From positions 124,001-188,000 of the forward strand of contig PGYK01000002.1 of assembly GCA_002839605.1 (NCBI GenBank): a stretch of 64,000 nt of DNA, in the 5' to 3' direction. The notes under the pieces were generated by a model that searched no databases, was not told where the DNA came from, and was given only the letters and a program-made list of their open reading frames with translations. A program made the translations under genes and the position numbers. Of this stretch, positions 34,121-42,723 are shown one piece after another; the stretch's first letter is position 1, and each line of letters starts with the position of its first letter. This DNA is from Methanomicrobiales archaeon HGW-Methanomicrobiales-3 (GTDB taxonomy: Archaea; Halobacteriota; Methanomicrobia; Methanomicrobiales; Methanospirillaceae).

Positions 34121-34182
34121 GTTTTTAAAATTAAAAACAAAAGCAATAAATCAGTTTATTAAAAAACAGGAAATGAAGGTGA
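34121..34182 (+). promoter_or_regulatory. Promoter and ribosome site of the beta-propeller gene
   Basis: GTTTTTA-AAAT-TAAAAAC (34121-34138) is an inverted repeat in an AT-rich promoter, followed by TTTATTAAAA. AGGTGA at 34177-34182 is a perfect ribosome site but lies 100 bp before the first ATG of the frame. Confidence 0.45.
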
Positions 34183-34281
34183 TTTATTCTGCTGACAAAA
34201 AGCGACGGTATCCTGATAGTCCTTGGATGCATTATCGGAATTCTTGCAACACTCGTCCTGCTACCCCTGGTCCTGCCGGCA

Positions 34282-36468
34282 ATGGGCCCGATGAGTACTC
34301 TCGCTGAAGAAACTCCCGTGGTACCGGAAAAAATCCCGGTAATTTCCGGTATCACGACCAGCGTCAGCCAGCTCGCAACCAAAGAAGACGTGGCAGCATT
34401 CATCCGCTCCCATTCGGGGCAGACGCAGGTATCTTCATCGCCAGATTATTCCCCGGTCATTGTCCCGGGCGGGGCACGGAGCTTCAGTTTCGACGTGGAC
34501 ACATCGACATTTATGCCGGATGAATATATCGTGACTGTCAATGCCGTCCGCCAGGACGTAACCAGCACGGCGCTTTTTAATGTCCTTGAAGCCCCGGCTG
34601 GCCTGAAGATTGCATTGCCGACCCAGATGCCGGTTTCGATAACCACAAGCAAAGACGGGTTGTACATCTCCATCAACCCGATCAGTGACAAGTATGTTGG
34701 TGAGAAATTCAGTATTACCGGCACCACCAGCCTCCCGGCAGACGAAGAGATCCTCGTGGAGGTCTACTCCTCCTCTTTCAAGCCGACCCAGAAAAGCCAG
34801 TCCGGCGAGTTCTCCGGTGCCACCGGTACGATAAAGACCTCGTCATCAGTTCCGCCGCCCGTGTCAACCCGGGCACCGACCCTGGCAATGACAGCCGCAC
34901 CGACTGCGGCACCCGGGACCCCGGACCGGGAATATTCGACAACCAACGTCCAGGTCAAGGAGGTAGATGAAGGGGATATTATCAAGACAGACGGCGAGAA
35001 CATCTATATCGTCACCCGCAACTGCATGCATATCGTAAAGGCATATCCCGCAAAGGATGCGGAGATCCTCTCTACCCTGCGGTTTGCTGGCAGCCCGCAG
35101 GCACTCTACATCAGCGGCAACCGGGTCGTGCTTATCGCAACCGATTACTGGACGCGGCCGGTCACTGAATGCAGGCCGGGATTTTGTAATGGCTATTCTT
35201 CCTCGACCCAGAGGACGCTGGTCTATGTCTTCTCGGTAAAGGACCCTGCAAACCCCGTGCAGGTCCGGGAACTGGCCATCGACGGGGGATATTCGAGCTC
35301 CCGGATGATCGGGTCGCAGCTCTATTTCGTCACGGGCACATCCATCCCCTACCAGCTCGATGACCTGGAACTCCCCACCATCCACGATGACCACGGGGGT
35401 ATCACGACCCCGCCGGTGTACGGGTTCAATACCACCGACAATGCGTTCGCGTTCTCCACCATCGGGTCGCTGGACGTGGGAGGCAACACACCGGTAATGG
35501 CAAAGTCGTTCCTCGTCGGGACGGCCGGGACTGTGTATGTCTCCCCCACCCATCTCTACATCGCTGTCCCTGACCAGACCCTGTACCGTTTATCCCCGTC
35601 CACAACCATCCATTCCTTTGCCATCGATAACGGGAAGATCTCCTATGCCGCAGGAGGAAATGTTGACGGCACGCTCCTCAACCAGTATTCGCTCGATGAG
35701 TATGACGGCAACCTGCGCGTGGCCACAACGATAACGGCCGGTTCATGGCGGTGGAATACCGACTCTTATAGCAAGATCTCGGTACTTGACAAGAACCTCG
35801 ATATTCTCGGCACGCTTCCCGGCATCGCACCCGGGGAACGGATCTATGCAGCCCGGTTTATGGGAGACCGCCTATATCTCGTGACGTTCCGGGAGACCGA
35901 CCCGTTCTTTGTGATCGGCCTTGCGGATCCAAAACACCCGGTAATTCTTGGCGAACTGAAACTGCCGGGGTTCTCGAACTACCTGCATCCCTATGACGCT
36001 GACCATATCATCGGCATCGGCAAGGAGTCACAGTCGGGCCCGGTCAAGATCGCCCTCTTCGATGTTTCCGATGTGAGCAGCCCGGTACTGAAAGACAGTG
36101 AATCTCTTGGCGGGACCTACAGTTCGTCTCCGGTCCTTGACGATCCGAAGGCATTCCTGTTCGACAAGGAGAAAAATCTACTTGTCCTGCCAGTTCATCT
36201 GAACAACGGGGAATACCGGTGTCCTGTCAGCGGGCCGTGTACTGCCCCGACAGTCTGGGGCGGCGTTTATGTGTATGGCGTGAACCCGAAGACGGGTTTT
36301 GTCCTGAAAGGCACGGTGACGCACTATGACAATTATTACGGGGCACAGGACCCGGTCCGGCGTTCTTTGTACATCGAGGACACGTTATACACTATGTCCG
36401 AGAAAAAGATCGTGATGTCCGATCTCGCACATTCGCTTGAGAGGATGAACGAGATCGATTTCCGGTAA
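34282..36468 (+). CDS. Secreted beta-propeller domain protein
   Basis: From ATG 34282 the product has 728 residues. The core is the Beta_propel family (PF09826-like): VKEVDEGDIIKTDGENIYIV, then repeated blade segments such as RFAGSPQALYISGNRVVLIA, RELAIDGGYSSSRMIGSQLY and KISVLDKNLDILGTLPGIAP, ending in a YGVNPKTGFVLKG blade. The true start is probably upstream: the same frame is open from 34183 and reads GILIVLGCIIGILATLVLL, an N-terminal membrane anchor, just after a perfect AGGTGA. It would begin at ATT or CTG (34186-34192). The protein is then anchored outside the cell; ligand unknown. Confidence 0.85.
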   Translation: MGPMSTLAEETPVVPEKIPVISGITTSVSQLATKEDVAAFIRSHSGQTQVSSSPDYSPVIVPGGARSFSFDVDTSTFMPDEYIVTVNAVRQDVTSTALFNVLEAPAGLKIALPTQMPVSITTSKDGLYISINPISDKYVGEKFSITGTTSLPADEEILVEVYSSSFKPTQKSQSGEFSGATGTIKTSSSVPPPVSTRAPTLAMTAAPTAAPGTPDREYSTTNVQVKEVDEGDIIKTDGENIYIVTRNCMHIVKAYPAKDAEILSTLRFAGSPQALYISGNRVVLIATDYWTRPVTECRPGFCNGYSSSTQRTLVYVFSVKDPANPVQVRELAIDGGYSSSRMIGSQLYFVTGTSIPYQLDDLELPTIHDDHGGITTPPVYGFNTTDNAFAFSTIGSLDVGGNTPVMAKSFLVGTAGTVYVSPTHLYIAVPDQTLYRLSPSTTIHSFAIDNGKISYAAGGNVDGTLLNQYSLDEYDGNLRVATTITAGSWRWNTDSYSKISVLDKNLDILGTLPGIAPGERIYAARFMGDRLYLVTFRETDPFFVIGLADPKHPVILGELKLPGFSNYLHPYDADHIIGIGKESQSGPVKIALFDVSDVSSPVLKDSESLGGTYSSSPVLDDPKAFLFDKEKNLLVLPVHLNNGEYRCPVSGPCTAPTVWGGVYVYGVNPKTGFVLKGTVTHYDNYYGAQDPVRRSLYIEDTLYTMSEKKIVMSDLAHSLERMNEIDFR

Positions 36469-36471
36469 ACC

Positions 36472-36479
36472 TTTTTTTT
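36472..36479 (+). terminator. Poly-T terminator after the beta-propeller gene
   Basis: Eight T residues start 4 bp after the stop codon. Confidence 0.5.
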
Positions 36480-36533
36480 CGTTCAAGTTCGTATGATACA
36501 TGAAGTTTTTTACCGAGAGTTAACCTGCGCCTT

Positions 36534-37961
36534 TTATCCCGCCCGGATCGCCTCCAGGAACGCCGGCCCGTACTTCGCCAGCTTGAACGGCCCGACCCCG
36601 GAGATCGCGGCAAACCCGGCCCGGTCTTCGGGCTTTGCCTTTGCCATCTCGCGGAGGCTCTTGTCGGCGAAGATCATGTAGGGGAGCACCCCCCGCTTCT
36701 CGGCAAGGGTCTTCCGTACGGTCTTTAAGCGGAGGAAGAGGGCGTCCTCGGCATCCATACCAGCAACCCCGGCGCACGCATCGCACGCCCCGCAGGTGTC
36801 GGCCGGGTACGCCTCGCCAAAGTACCGGAGCAGGGCGCGGCGCCGGCAGCCGGACGCCTCGCAATAGTCCCGCATGGCATCGATCTTGGCAAGAGCCACA
36901 CGGAGGGTGCCCGCGGTATACCCGTCCCGGGAAGCAAGGGCGCGGAGCCGTGCTGCATCGGACGGGCTGTAGAGGAGGACACACTCGCCGGGTTTGCCGT
37001 CCCGGCCGGCCCGGCCGGTCTCCTGGTAGTAGGCTTCGGGCGAGCGGGGGAGGCTCGTGTGGACCACGAACCGGACATCGGGCTTGTCGATGCCCATCCC
37101 GAACGCGATGGTTGCACAGACCGCCTGGAGCCCTCCCTTGAGAAAAGCGTCCTGCACCGACTCGCGCACCTGCTGCGAGAGGCCGGCGTGGTAGGCGGCG
37201 ACCGTAAACCCGCGTTTCTTCAGCGAGCGGGCAAGGTCCTCGGTCTCCTGCCGGCTCCGGCAGTACACGATACCGGTCTCCTTCCGGCGGTTGGCGAGAT
37301 AGGTGCGGAGGAAGAGGTCCGGGTCGGTCCTCTTCCGGACCTGGTATGTCAGGTTCTGGCGATCGAAACTCCCGACAAACTCCTTTGGGCGAACAAGGCC
37401 GAGCTGACGGGCAATGTCCTTTCTCACATCGGGGGTTGCCGTTGCGGTCAGGGCGATGACCGGCACATCGGCAAAGGTTGTGCGGAGGCTTGCGAGCTGC
37501 CGGTACTCGGGCCGGAAGTTGTGGCCCCACGCGGAGATGCAGTGCGCCTCGTCCACCGCGATGAGCCGGAGCGGGCAGTCTTTGAGGCAGGCGAGGAAGG
37601 CGGGCTGCACGCAGCGCTCGGGCGAGACGAAGAGGATCCGGATGGTGCCGTTTTTGAGCCCCTCGCCGAGCTGCGACCGGCCTCGGGAGTCGAGGGTGCT
37701 CGTCCAGGCAGCGGCGTGGATGCCCCGGCGGTTGAGGGCGTCTACCTGGTCTTTCATCAGCGCGATCAAGGGGGAGACGACCAGCGTCACCCCGCCAAGG
37801 CACAGCGCCGGCAGCTGGTAGCAGAGCGACTTGCCGCTCCCGGTGGCAAGGATGGCGAGCGTGTCGTGCCCCGCGAGGACCGAGCTGATGATCTCCTGCT
37901 GGAGCGGGCGGAACGTGGAGTAGCCCCAGTAGCGCCGTAAGAGTTCCTTTGCCGTGTCCAT
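36534..37961 (-). CDS. recQ: ATP-dependent DNA helicase RecQ
   Basis: The 475-residue protein starts MDTAKELLRRYWGYSTFRPL, with the RecQ aromatic motif 0. It has Walker A ILATGSGKSLCYQLP, motif II VDEAHCISAWGHNFRPEYRQ, motif VI QETGRAGRDG, the zinc-binding cysteine set (EASGCRRRALLRYF, CGACDAC) and an HRDC-like C-terminus (REMAKAKPEDRAGFAAISGV). It unwinds recombination and replication intermediates from 3' to 5'. ATG 37961 is chosen because motif 0 follows directly. Its 3' end is duplicated at 34.0 kb. Confidence 0.95.
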   Translation of the reverse strand: MDTAKELLRRYWGYSTFRPLQQEIISSVLAGHDTLAILATGSGKSLCYQLPALCLGGVTLVVSPLIALMKDQVDALNRRGIHAAAWTSTLDSRGRSQLGEGLKNGTIRILFVSPERCVQPAFLACLKDCPLRLIAVDEAHCISAWGHNFRPEYRQLASLRTTFADVPVIALTATATPDVRKDIARQLGLVRPKEFVGSFDRQNLTYQVRKRTDPDLFLRTYLANRRKETGIVYCRSRQETEDLARSLKKRGFTVAAYHAGLSQQVRESVQDAFLKGGLQAVCATIAFGMGIDKPDVRFVVHTSLPRSPEAYYQETGRAGRDGKPGECVLLYSPSDAARLRALASRDGYTAGTLRVALAKIDAMRDYCEASGCRRRALLRYFGEAYPADTCGACDACAGVAGMDAEDALFLRLKTVRKTLAEKRGVLPYMIFADKSLREMAKAKPEDRAGFAAISGVGPFKLAKYGPAFLEAIRAG

Positions 37962-38143
37962 TCCGCTGCCTGCCGTGTATAGGAGAACGTTCGAACGGGG
38001 GGTATAAAAACCACGGAGAGCGGGGGATGAAAGTGAAGGGCGCGTGGTTATGAGGAGTTTGTGAACGCAGCGTTCCAACCCCTCCCCCCTTCGGGCCGGC
38101 TGGTCCATTCTGCGTATTCACGCCAGCTCAAAAAATTATAATG

Positions 38144-38153
38144 TTTAAATATT
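38144..38153 (+). promoter_or_regulatory. TATA-like element upstream of the DUF4013 gene
   Basis: TTTAAATATT, 36 bp before ATG 38189; GGTGA about 10 nt before the start is the ribosome site. Confidence 0.45.
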
Positions 38154-38188
38154 TGGAAATTTTACCTGATAATGGTGATTTTTTCAGA

Positions 38189-38971
38189 ATGGACCACAGT
38201 GCAGCAGTATCAGCATCGATCGATTATACCAAAGAAGCATTCATCGGAAAATGGACCCGCTGGATCATCTTTGTCATCCTCGGCCTTCCCATGGCGTTGT
38301 TGCCGTTTGTCTTTGACGCAAATACGATCCCGGTATCGGAAAATTTCAGCTGGGACCAGGTGCCGTGGGGCCAGGTTGCCGCATTAGTCATTGCCGGCAT
38401 TCTCCTGTCCTTCATCCTCTCGGGATACATTGTCCGGATTTACCGCGGGATACAACCCGCCCCGGATTTTGAGGACTGGGGAACCCTCTTCATCGACGGA
38501 CTGAAACTGAATATCCTGAGTCTTATCTGGATCCTGCCCATCCTCATCTTCGTTCTTGGTGTCGTCGGGCTCGCGGTTTTCCTGATGGGAACACCGGAAT
38601 CCGGGTCGATGGCCCTGGTCGCGGTGCTGCTTGCCGTCATTGCAATCGCGATGGTCTTCTTTATTGTTATCGCTCTCTTCATTCCCATGGCCCTGATCCG
38701 GTTTGCCCGGACGGGAAGCATCCGCGAAGGCCTCCGTTTCTCGGAAATCTCGTCTCACATCGCCAGGATCGGATGGGGGCAGTACATCATCGCGCTCATC
38801 GTTCTCCTTGTCGTGATGCTCATCTACGGGATAGTCGTGACCATCCTCTCCCTAATCCCCTTCATCGGCTGGGTGCTGGAACTGGTTGCAACCCCGCTCA
38901 TCACGGTCTTTGCTGCCCGGTTCTATACACTTGTGTACGAGCAGGGCACGGAGCAGCCGGTTGTTGCCTGA
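38189..38971 (+). CDS. DUF4013 multi-span membrane protein
   Basis: The 260-residue protein begins MDHSAAVSASIDYTKEAFIG, the usual opening of archaeal DUF4013 proteins. It has about five to six membrane spans, including WIIFVILGLPMALLPFVF, VAALVIAGILLSFILSGYIV, LIWILPILIFVLGVVGLAVF and LVAVLLAVIAIAMVFFIVIA, with a final pair near the C-terminus. The function of the family is unknown. ATG 38189 is favoured over ATG 38141, which lies within the TATA-like promoter. Confidence 0.8.
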   Translation: MDHSAAVSASIDYTKEAFIGKWTRWIIFVILGLPMALLPFVFDANTIPVSENFSWDQVPWGQVAALVIAGILLSFILSGYIVRIYRGIQPAPDFEDWGTLFIDGLKLNILSLIWILPILIFVLGVVGLAVFLMGTPESGSMALVAVLLAVIAIAMVFFIVIALFIPMALIRFARTGSIREGLRFSEISSHIARIGWGQYIIALIVLLVVMLIYGIVVTILSLIPFIGWVLELVATPLITVFAARFYTLVYEQGTEQPVVA

Positions 38972-39020
38972 ACACCGCCAACTTTCTTTTTTTGCAGGGT
39001 ATCAATAAAAAAAACAAATG

Positions 39021-39076
39021 CTCTGTAGAAACGCACATGAACGGGAGTTCGCACCCGAAGCATGAAAAACGCTACA
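39021..39076 (+). repeat. Repeat C, copy 2
   Basis: CTCTGTAGAAACGCACATGA ... GTTCGCACCCGAAGCATG ... AAAAACGCTACAC. Nested pairs CATG/CATG, CGGG/CCCG and GTAG/CTAC give a possible long hairpin. Close matches lie at 9131-9185 and 50301-50353 (both minus). Confidence 0.75.
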
Positions 39077-39150
39077 CGTGGGATTTCTTTGAGTAAGATC
39101 GATTCAGGGCCTCCAATGAGACATGGCGGGGCAATTTCCATCCCGGGAAA

Positions 39151-39210
39151 TCGGTAATTAAAGCCGCCGCGGGGCGCCCTTCGGGGCGGCGGCCGTTCAT
39201 CCCATTCAGG
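39151..39210 (+). repeat. Palindromic repeat B, copy 3
   Basis: CGGTAATTAAAGCCGCCGCG, then GGGCGCCCTTCGGGGCGGCGG and GTTCATCCCATT. The arms GCCGCC.../...GGCGGC form a strong stem. Repeat C lies 75 bp upstream in the same orientation, as at the 9-kb locus. Confidence 0.8.
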
Positions 39211-39263
39211 GAAAGTGGAGCAGTGTGCACCTGTTATCATATCATTACGCTTTTTTTCATGGG

Positions 39264-39486
39264 AAATCATTCCCACGGTGTCATTTTGTGGAATTATGAG
39301 GGTAACTCCCTCTCTACCTAAAGTGGAGGGAGGCAGCCTGCGGGGGCAAGCCCCCTTGACCCCCGGTTCTATCATTTTAGTTTCAAGCGCCCATTTACCT
39401 CCTGCTCCACGGGGCGAGGGTCGATGAGACCCCGAGCGCCCACATCCCCATCGCAGATCATTCTATGATTTCTGGCAGGTTTTCTA
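39264..39486 (+). repeat. Dispersed repeat A, copy 2
   Basis: It begins AAATCATTCCCACGGTGTCA and ends GGCAGGTTTTCTA, aligning with 8718-8939. CTCCCTC/GAGGGAG and GGGGGC/GCCCCC stems are present. The minus strand holds a short frame (MICDGDVGARGLIDPRPVEQ) that is broken by a 1-nt indel in the other copy. Confidence 0.85.
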
Positions 39487-39573
39487 CAAGCAAAAAAATC
39501 AAACGTTCTTGGGTGCTGCGCCCCTGCAGCGCCAGCGTTTTCCGGCACGCCTGTCGATCCAATCCGGGGGAAA

Positions 39574-39786
39574 TTATGTCTTCTTCCCGCCCACGATCTC
39601 CGCGGCCGGCGCCTCGAATTTTGCTGCCAGGTGCGAGCCGTCGCAGAGCGGCTTGGTCTTCGAATGGCCGCACCGGCAGAGATAGCAGGGGGTCTTGAGC
39701 GGCTTTTCGCCCGCATCGGTTTTGAGGGTCAGGCTCTCTTCCGTCTCCAGCATGTTGGGCCCGTTTGGCAGCGATTTGATCTTCAT
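39574..39786 (-). CDS. CDGSH iron-sulfur domain protein
   Basis: The 70-residue protein contains CYLCRCGHSKTKPLCDGSH, the complete 3-Cys/1-His CDGSH motif that holds a 2Fe-2S cluster. Length and motif match the single-domain archaeal/bacterial mitoNEET-like proteins. It probably serves in electron or cluster transfer in the cytosol. It stands alone after the repeat cluster, with no partner visible. Confidence 0.9.
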   Translation of the reverse strand: MKIKSLPNGPNMLETEESLTLKTDAGEKPLKTPCYLCRCGHSKTKPLCDGSHLAAKFEAPAAEIVGGKKT

Positions 39787-39872
39787 GCTATCCCCTCTTG
39801 CCGCGGGAAATAATGAGGTTTTGGGTTACTGCATGGAACCGGAATGACCTGGGGGAACCCTGAATTTTTTTC

Positions 39873-40592
39873 TTAAAATGCGATGAACTGCACCGGCTCG
39901 TCCGGGTGGGCTGCCTCGTAATGTTTCCGGAGGTGCATCCGGATGTCCATCCAGGTCTTGAGGGCGAGGAAGAGGACAAGCACCGGGAGCACCGTGGGAA
40001 CCCCGAGAAGTTCAAAGACCAGCACGACAATCGAGCCGAAGATGATCGTCAGGTGCATCGGGATGATCCGGTTGTAGGGCCGGAAGAACTGGCCGTTGAG
40101 GTACCGGGCGCCCTGCCGCTCCTTTCCGCGGTTGTAGAGGAACGAGTAGAGATGGTTGAAGAAGAAGATACCGCAGGAAGCCCAGACGCCGGGGTTTGAG
40201 AAGTCCGGCGGGCCAAAGAGGCCGCCATCGACAATGAACGCGAAGTACCCCCAGTGGAAGAGACCGTAGTGGAGGCAGAAGAACCCGGCCATGACGAGAA
40301 GGTAGAGCCCGATGCTTCGCTCGCTCCAGACCGCTTTTTTCGGGGTATCGGGATCCGGTGTGTTCATGTCCGCGATGAGCGTCGTCCTGTCGCAGGAGAG
40401 GATGGCAATGACGGCAAAGAGCCCGATGATGATGCTCTGCGCCCAGTACACGAAGAGGACGGTCGCAAGGTCCCAGTTCTCTGCGATGGCGAGAACGATG
40501 GTGAACAGGTTTGCCAAAAGCAGGGCGGCGAGGGAAGGATCGGTTGAGAAATCTTCCGGCAGGACACGGGAGATGGCGGGGGGGAGCTGCAT
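39873..40592 (-). CDS. DUF6498-like membrane protein
   Basis: The 239-residue protein starts at ATG 40592 (MQLPPAISRVLPEDFSTDPS). Membrane spans include LAALLLANLFTIVLAIAENW, TVLFVYWAQSIIIGLFAVIA, LYLLVMAGFFCLHYGLFHWG and IIFGSIVVLVFELLGVPTVL. The 'YW.QSIIIG.F...' and 'FFFNHLYSFLYNRGKE' blocks match DUF6498 proteins as I recall them. Function unknown. It is divergent from endonuclease IV with a short shared promoter region. Confidence 0.7.
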   Translation of the reverse strand: MQLPPAISRVLPEDFSTDPSLAALLLANLFTIVLAIAENWDLATVLFVYWAQSIIIGLFAVIAILSCDRTTLIADMNTPDPDTPKKAVWSERSIGLYLLVMAGFFCLHYGLFHWGYFAFIVDGGLFGPPDFSNPGVWASCGIFFFNHLYSFLYNRGKERQGARYLNGQFFRPYNRIIPMHLTIIFGSIVVLVFELLGVPTVLPVLVLFLALKTWMDIRMHLRKHYEAAHPDEPVQFIAF

Positions 40593-40716
40593 GGTCCGTA
40601 TGCTCTGGTTGGCGGGCGGGGGGATGGATGTTGTGGTGAACTGGTATGCCCGTTCCACAACTTCCTAATATCCCGCACACAACGGTATGATCAGGAAATT
40701 CCATGGAGGAACAACG

Positions 40717-41556
40717 ATGGTGAAAGTCGGGGTGCACGTCTCGATTGCGGGGTCGCTCGACCTTGCGGTGGACCGGGCCAAAGACGCCGGGTGCGATGTC
40801 TTCCAGATGTTCTCGCGCAACCCCCGGGGGTGGGGGTATGCCCCGGTCACTGACGAGGTCCGGGACGCGTTCCGCAGAAAGGTGAAGACGACCGGCATGA
40901 TCCCGGTCGACCACATGCCCTACCTGCCCAACCTTGCCTCGCCCAAGCCGGAGGTGTACGAGAAGTCGGTCGCCACCCTGACCGCGGAGCTCGACCGGTG
41001 CGGCACGCTCGGCATCCCGTTTCTCGTCACCCATCTCGGCCACCATCTCGGGGACGGCATCGCGGGCGGCCGGGCCCGGGTCATCAAAGCGATCAACACC
41101 TCCCTTGCAGCATCGGGCGCTGACGTGATGCTCATCCTCGAGAACACCGCGGGCGAGAAGAACAGCGTGGGCAGCAGTATCGAGCATATCCGGGGGATCA
41201 TCGACGGGCTCGATGACACCCGGCGGATCGGGGTCTGTTTCGATACCTGCCATGCCTTTGCCGCCGGCTACGAACTCCGGACTGCGGAAGGGCTTGAAGA
41301 GACGCTCGGGCAGTTCGATGAACAGATCGGGCTGGAAAAACTCAAGGTCATCCACCTCAACGATACCAAGGGCGAGAAGGGCAGCGGCCTTGACCGGCAC
41401 GAGCATATCGGGCTTGGCCAAATCGGTGAGGACGGCTTCCGCTGCATCCTCCACCACAAGGTCATCGCCGCCCTCCCGCTCATCTGCGAGACGCCGGTCG
41501 ATGACCGGCGGGACGACCGGGGCAACATCGCGGTCGTCCGCAAACTGGCAGAATAG
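40717..41556 (+). CDS. nfo: Endonuclease IV (AP endonuclease)
   Basis: The 279-residue TIM-barrel protein starts MVKVGVHVSIAGSLDLAVDR at ATG 40717, with GGAGG 7 nt upstream. The metal ligands are visible in order: VTHLGHHLGDG, LILENTAGEKNSVGSS (Glu), GVCFDTCHAFAAGY (Asp, His), KVIHLNDTKGEKGSGLDRHE (His, Asp, His) and LPLICETPVDDR (Glu). It nicks DNA at abasic sites in base excision repair. The HisxGlu set is complete, so it should be active. Confidence 0.95.
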   Translation: MVKVGVHVSIAGSLDLAVDRAKDAGCDVFQMFSRNPRGWGYAPVTDEVRDAFRRKVKTTGMIPVDHMPYLPNLASPKPEVYEKSVATLTAELDRCGTLGIPFLVTHLGHHLGDGIAGGRARVIKAINTSLAASGADVMLILENTAGEKNSVGSSIEHIRGIIDGLDDTRRIGVCFDTCHAFAAGYELRTAEGLEETLGQFDEQIGLEKLKVIHLNDTKGEKGSGLDRHEHIGLGQIGEDGFRCILHHKVIAALPLICETPVDDRRDDRGNIAVVRKLAE

Positions 41557-41600
41557 CCCGATACCTTTTTCTTCCTGCCTCGCGGTATCCACTTACTATC

Positions 41601-42632
41601 ATGCCTCCCCGGTTCTGCCCGGCATGCGGCGCACCCCTCCAGTTCTCTGCGCAGAAGTTCTGCACGAGCTGCGGGGCGACCGTTCCGGAAGTCCCTGCGG
41701 CAGCGCCGTCACCGGGTTCGACCGGGCCGGCCGGCATCCCGCTCATCGTTCTTGCGGCCGGGGCGGTCGTTGTCCTTATCCTCATCGCTGCCGGGGCACT
41801 CTTCCTCCTCCCGGGCCTGGCAAAAGACGCCGGAGCATCCTCCGCTGAAGCGGGCGGCAGCGGCAACGGCGCGTCCCTGGCCGGCTCCCCTGCCATGACA
41901 CCAGCAGCGGGCCGGACAACCCTCCCCGTCACCACCACGGCAACAACTGTTCCCACCTCCCCGCCAACCACAATCCCCACGACCATCCCGACAACGTCCC
42001 CCACCCCCACGCTGACTCCCACTCCAACAACAACCGTCCCGACCCCTACGCCGACACCAAGGCCGACCTCGGTCATCATCGCGTCGGAGACCCGGGTGCC
42101 CGAGCAGCCGCCCGCGTCATCGTACACCAGCAGCACGCCGGGGGCGCCGTACATTGACCCGGGAGCGCTCGAGGCGCGGGTTCATGAGCTGACCAATGTT
42201 CAGCGGCAGAACAACGGTCTTGCCACGCTCTCCTATGATTTGTTCCTTGCCGACATCGCCCGGGGGCACAGCTGGAATATGGTGCGGCTTGACTTCTTCG
42301 AGCACGTGGATCCCAATGGCATGAATGCCCGGGCCCGGGGGGACTGGGCCGGGTACCCGTGTGTCCGGGTCATCGGGCTTTACACCTACAGCGGTATCTC
42401 GGAGAACCTGTACCAGGGACACCGGGCCGGCTCCTACTATACCAATGCTGAAGGAGACGTCGTCTCGTATGACTGGCGATCCCTTGAGGAGATTGCACAG
42501 GTGACCGTGGATGGCTGGATGGCAAGCCCCGGTCACCGCGAGAATATCCTCACCCCGCACCTCTCCAACGAGGGAATCGGGGTGGCGTTCGGGCCGGATG
42601 ACAAAGTGTACGTAACGCAGAACTTCTGCTGA
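41601..42632 (+). CDS. Zinc-ribbon, membrane-anchored CAP/SCP domain protein
   Basis: The 343-residue protein has an N-terminal zinc ribbon (FCPACGAPLQ ... KFCTSCGATV), a membrane span at about residues 46-72 (IPLIVLAAGAVVVLILIAAG), and a Thr/Pro-rich linker of about 70 residues. The extracellular CAP domain has ELTNVQRQNNGLATLSYDLF, ARGHSWNMVRLDFFEH, GISENLYQGH and MASPGHRENILTPHLSNEG. The HxxEN..HRxN pattern is the CAP cavity motif. Role may be surface adhesion or peptide/lipid binding. The cytoplasmic zinc ribbon with an external CAP is a common archaeal arrangement. Confidence 0.85.
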   Translation: MPPRFCPACGAPLQFSAQKFCTSCGATVPEVPAAAPSPGSTGPAGIPLIVLAAGAVVVLILIAAGALFLLPGLAKDAGASSAEAGGSGNGASLAGSPAMTPAAGRTTLPVTTTATTVPTSPPTTIPTTIPTTSPTPTLTPTPTTTVPTPTPTPRPTSVIIASETRVPEQPPASSYTSSTPGAPYIDPGALEARVHELTNVQRQNNGLATLSYDLFLADIARGHSWNMVRLDFFEHVDPNGMNARARGDWAGYPCVRVIGLYTYSGISENLYQGHRAGSYYTNAEGDVVSYDWRSLEEIAQVTVDGWMASPGHRENILTPHLSNEGIGVAFGPDDKVYVTQNFC

Positions 42633-42648
42633 AGGGGAGTCGGCCGAT

Positions 42649-42668
42649 ATGGGGGCATCAGCCCCCAT
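42649..42668. terminator. 8-bp stem hairpin between convergent genes
   Basis: ATGGGGGC-ATCA-GCCCCCAT, 17 bp after the CAP gene and 56 bp beyond the DUF2997 stop on the other strand. It is the exact inverse of the hairpin at 8972-8991. Confidence 0.5.
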
Positions 42669-42723
42669 GGTATCAGGCCAGGAATTATGCCAGGCCGTTT
42701 TGAACAAACCTGCCTTCTGGTGG

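Noticed and set aside
36520-38121. 533-codon minus-strand frame in another phase across recQ
   Set aside because: Pro/Arg/Gly-rich shadow of recQ in a different phase; all helicase motifs are in the other frame.
40012-41592. 526-codon minus-strand frame covering endonuclease IV
   Set aside because: Antisense shadow of a GC-rich gene; the plus-strand product has all endonuclease IV ligands, and the minus translation has no domain logic.
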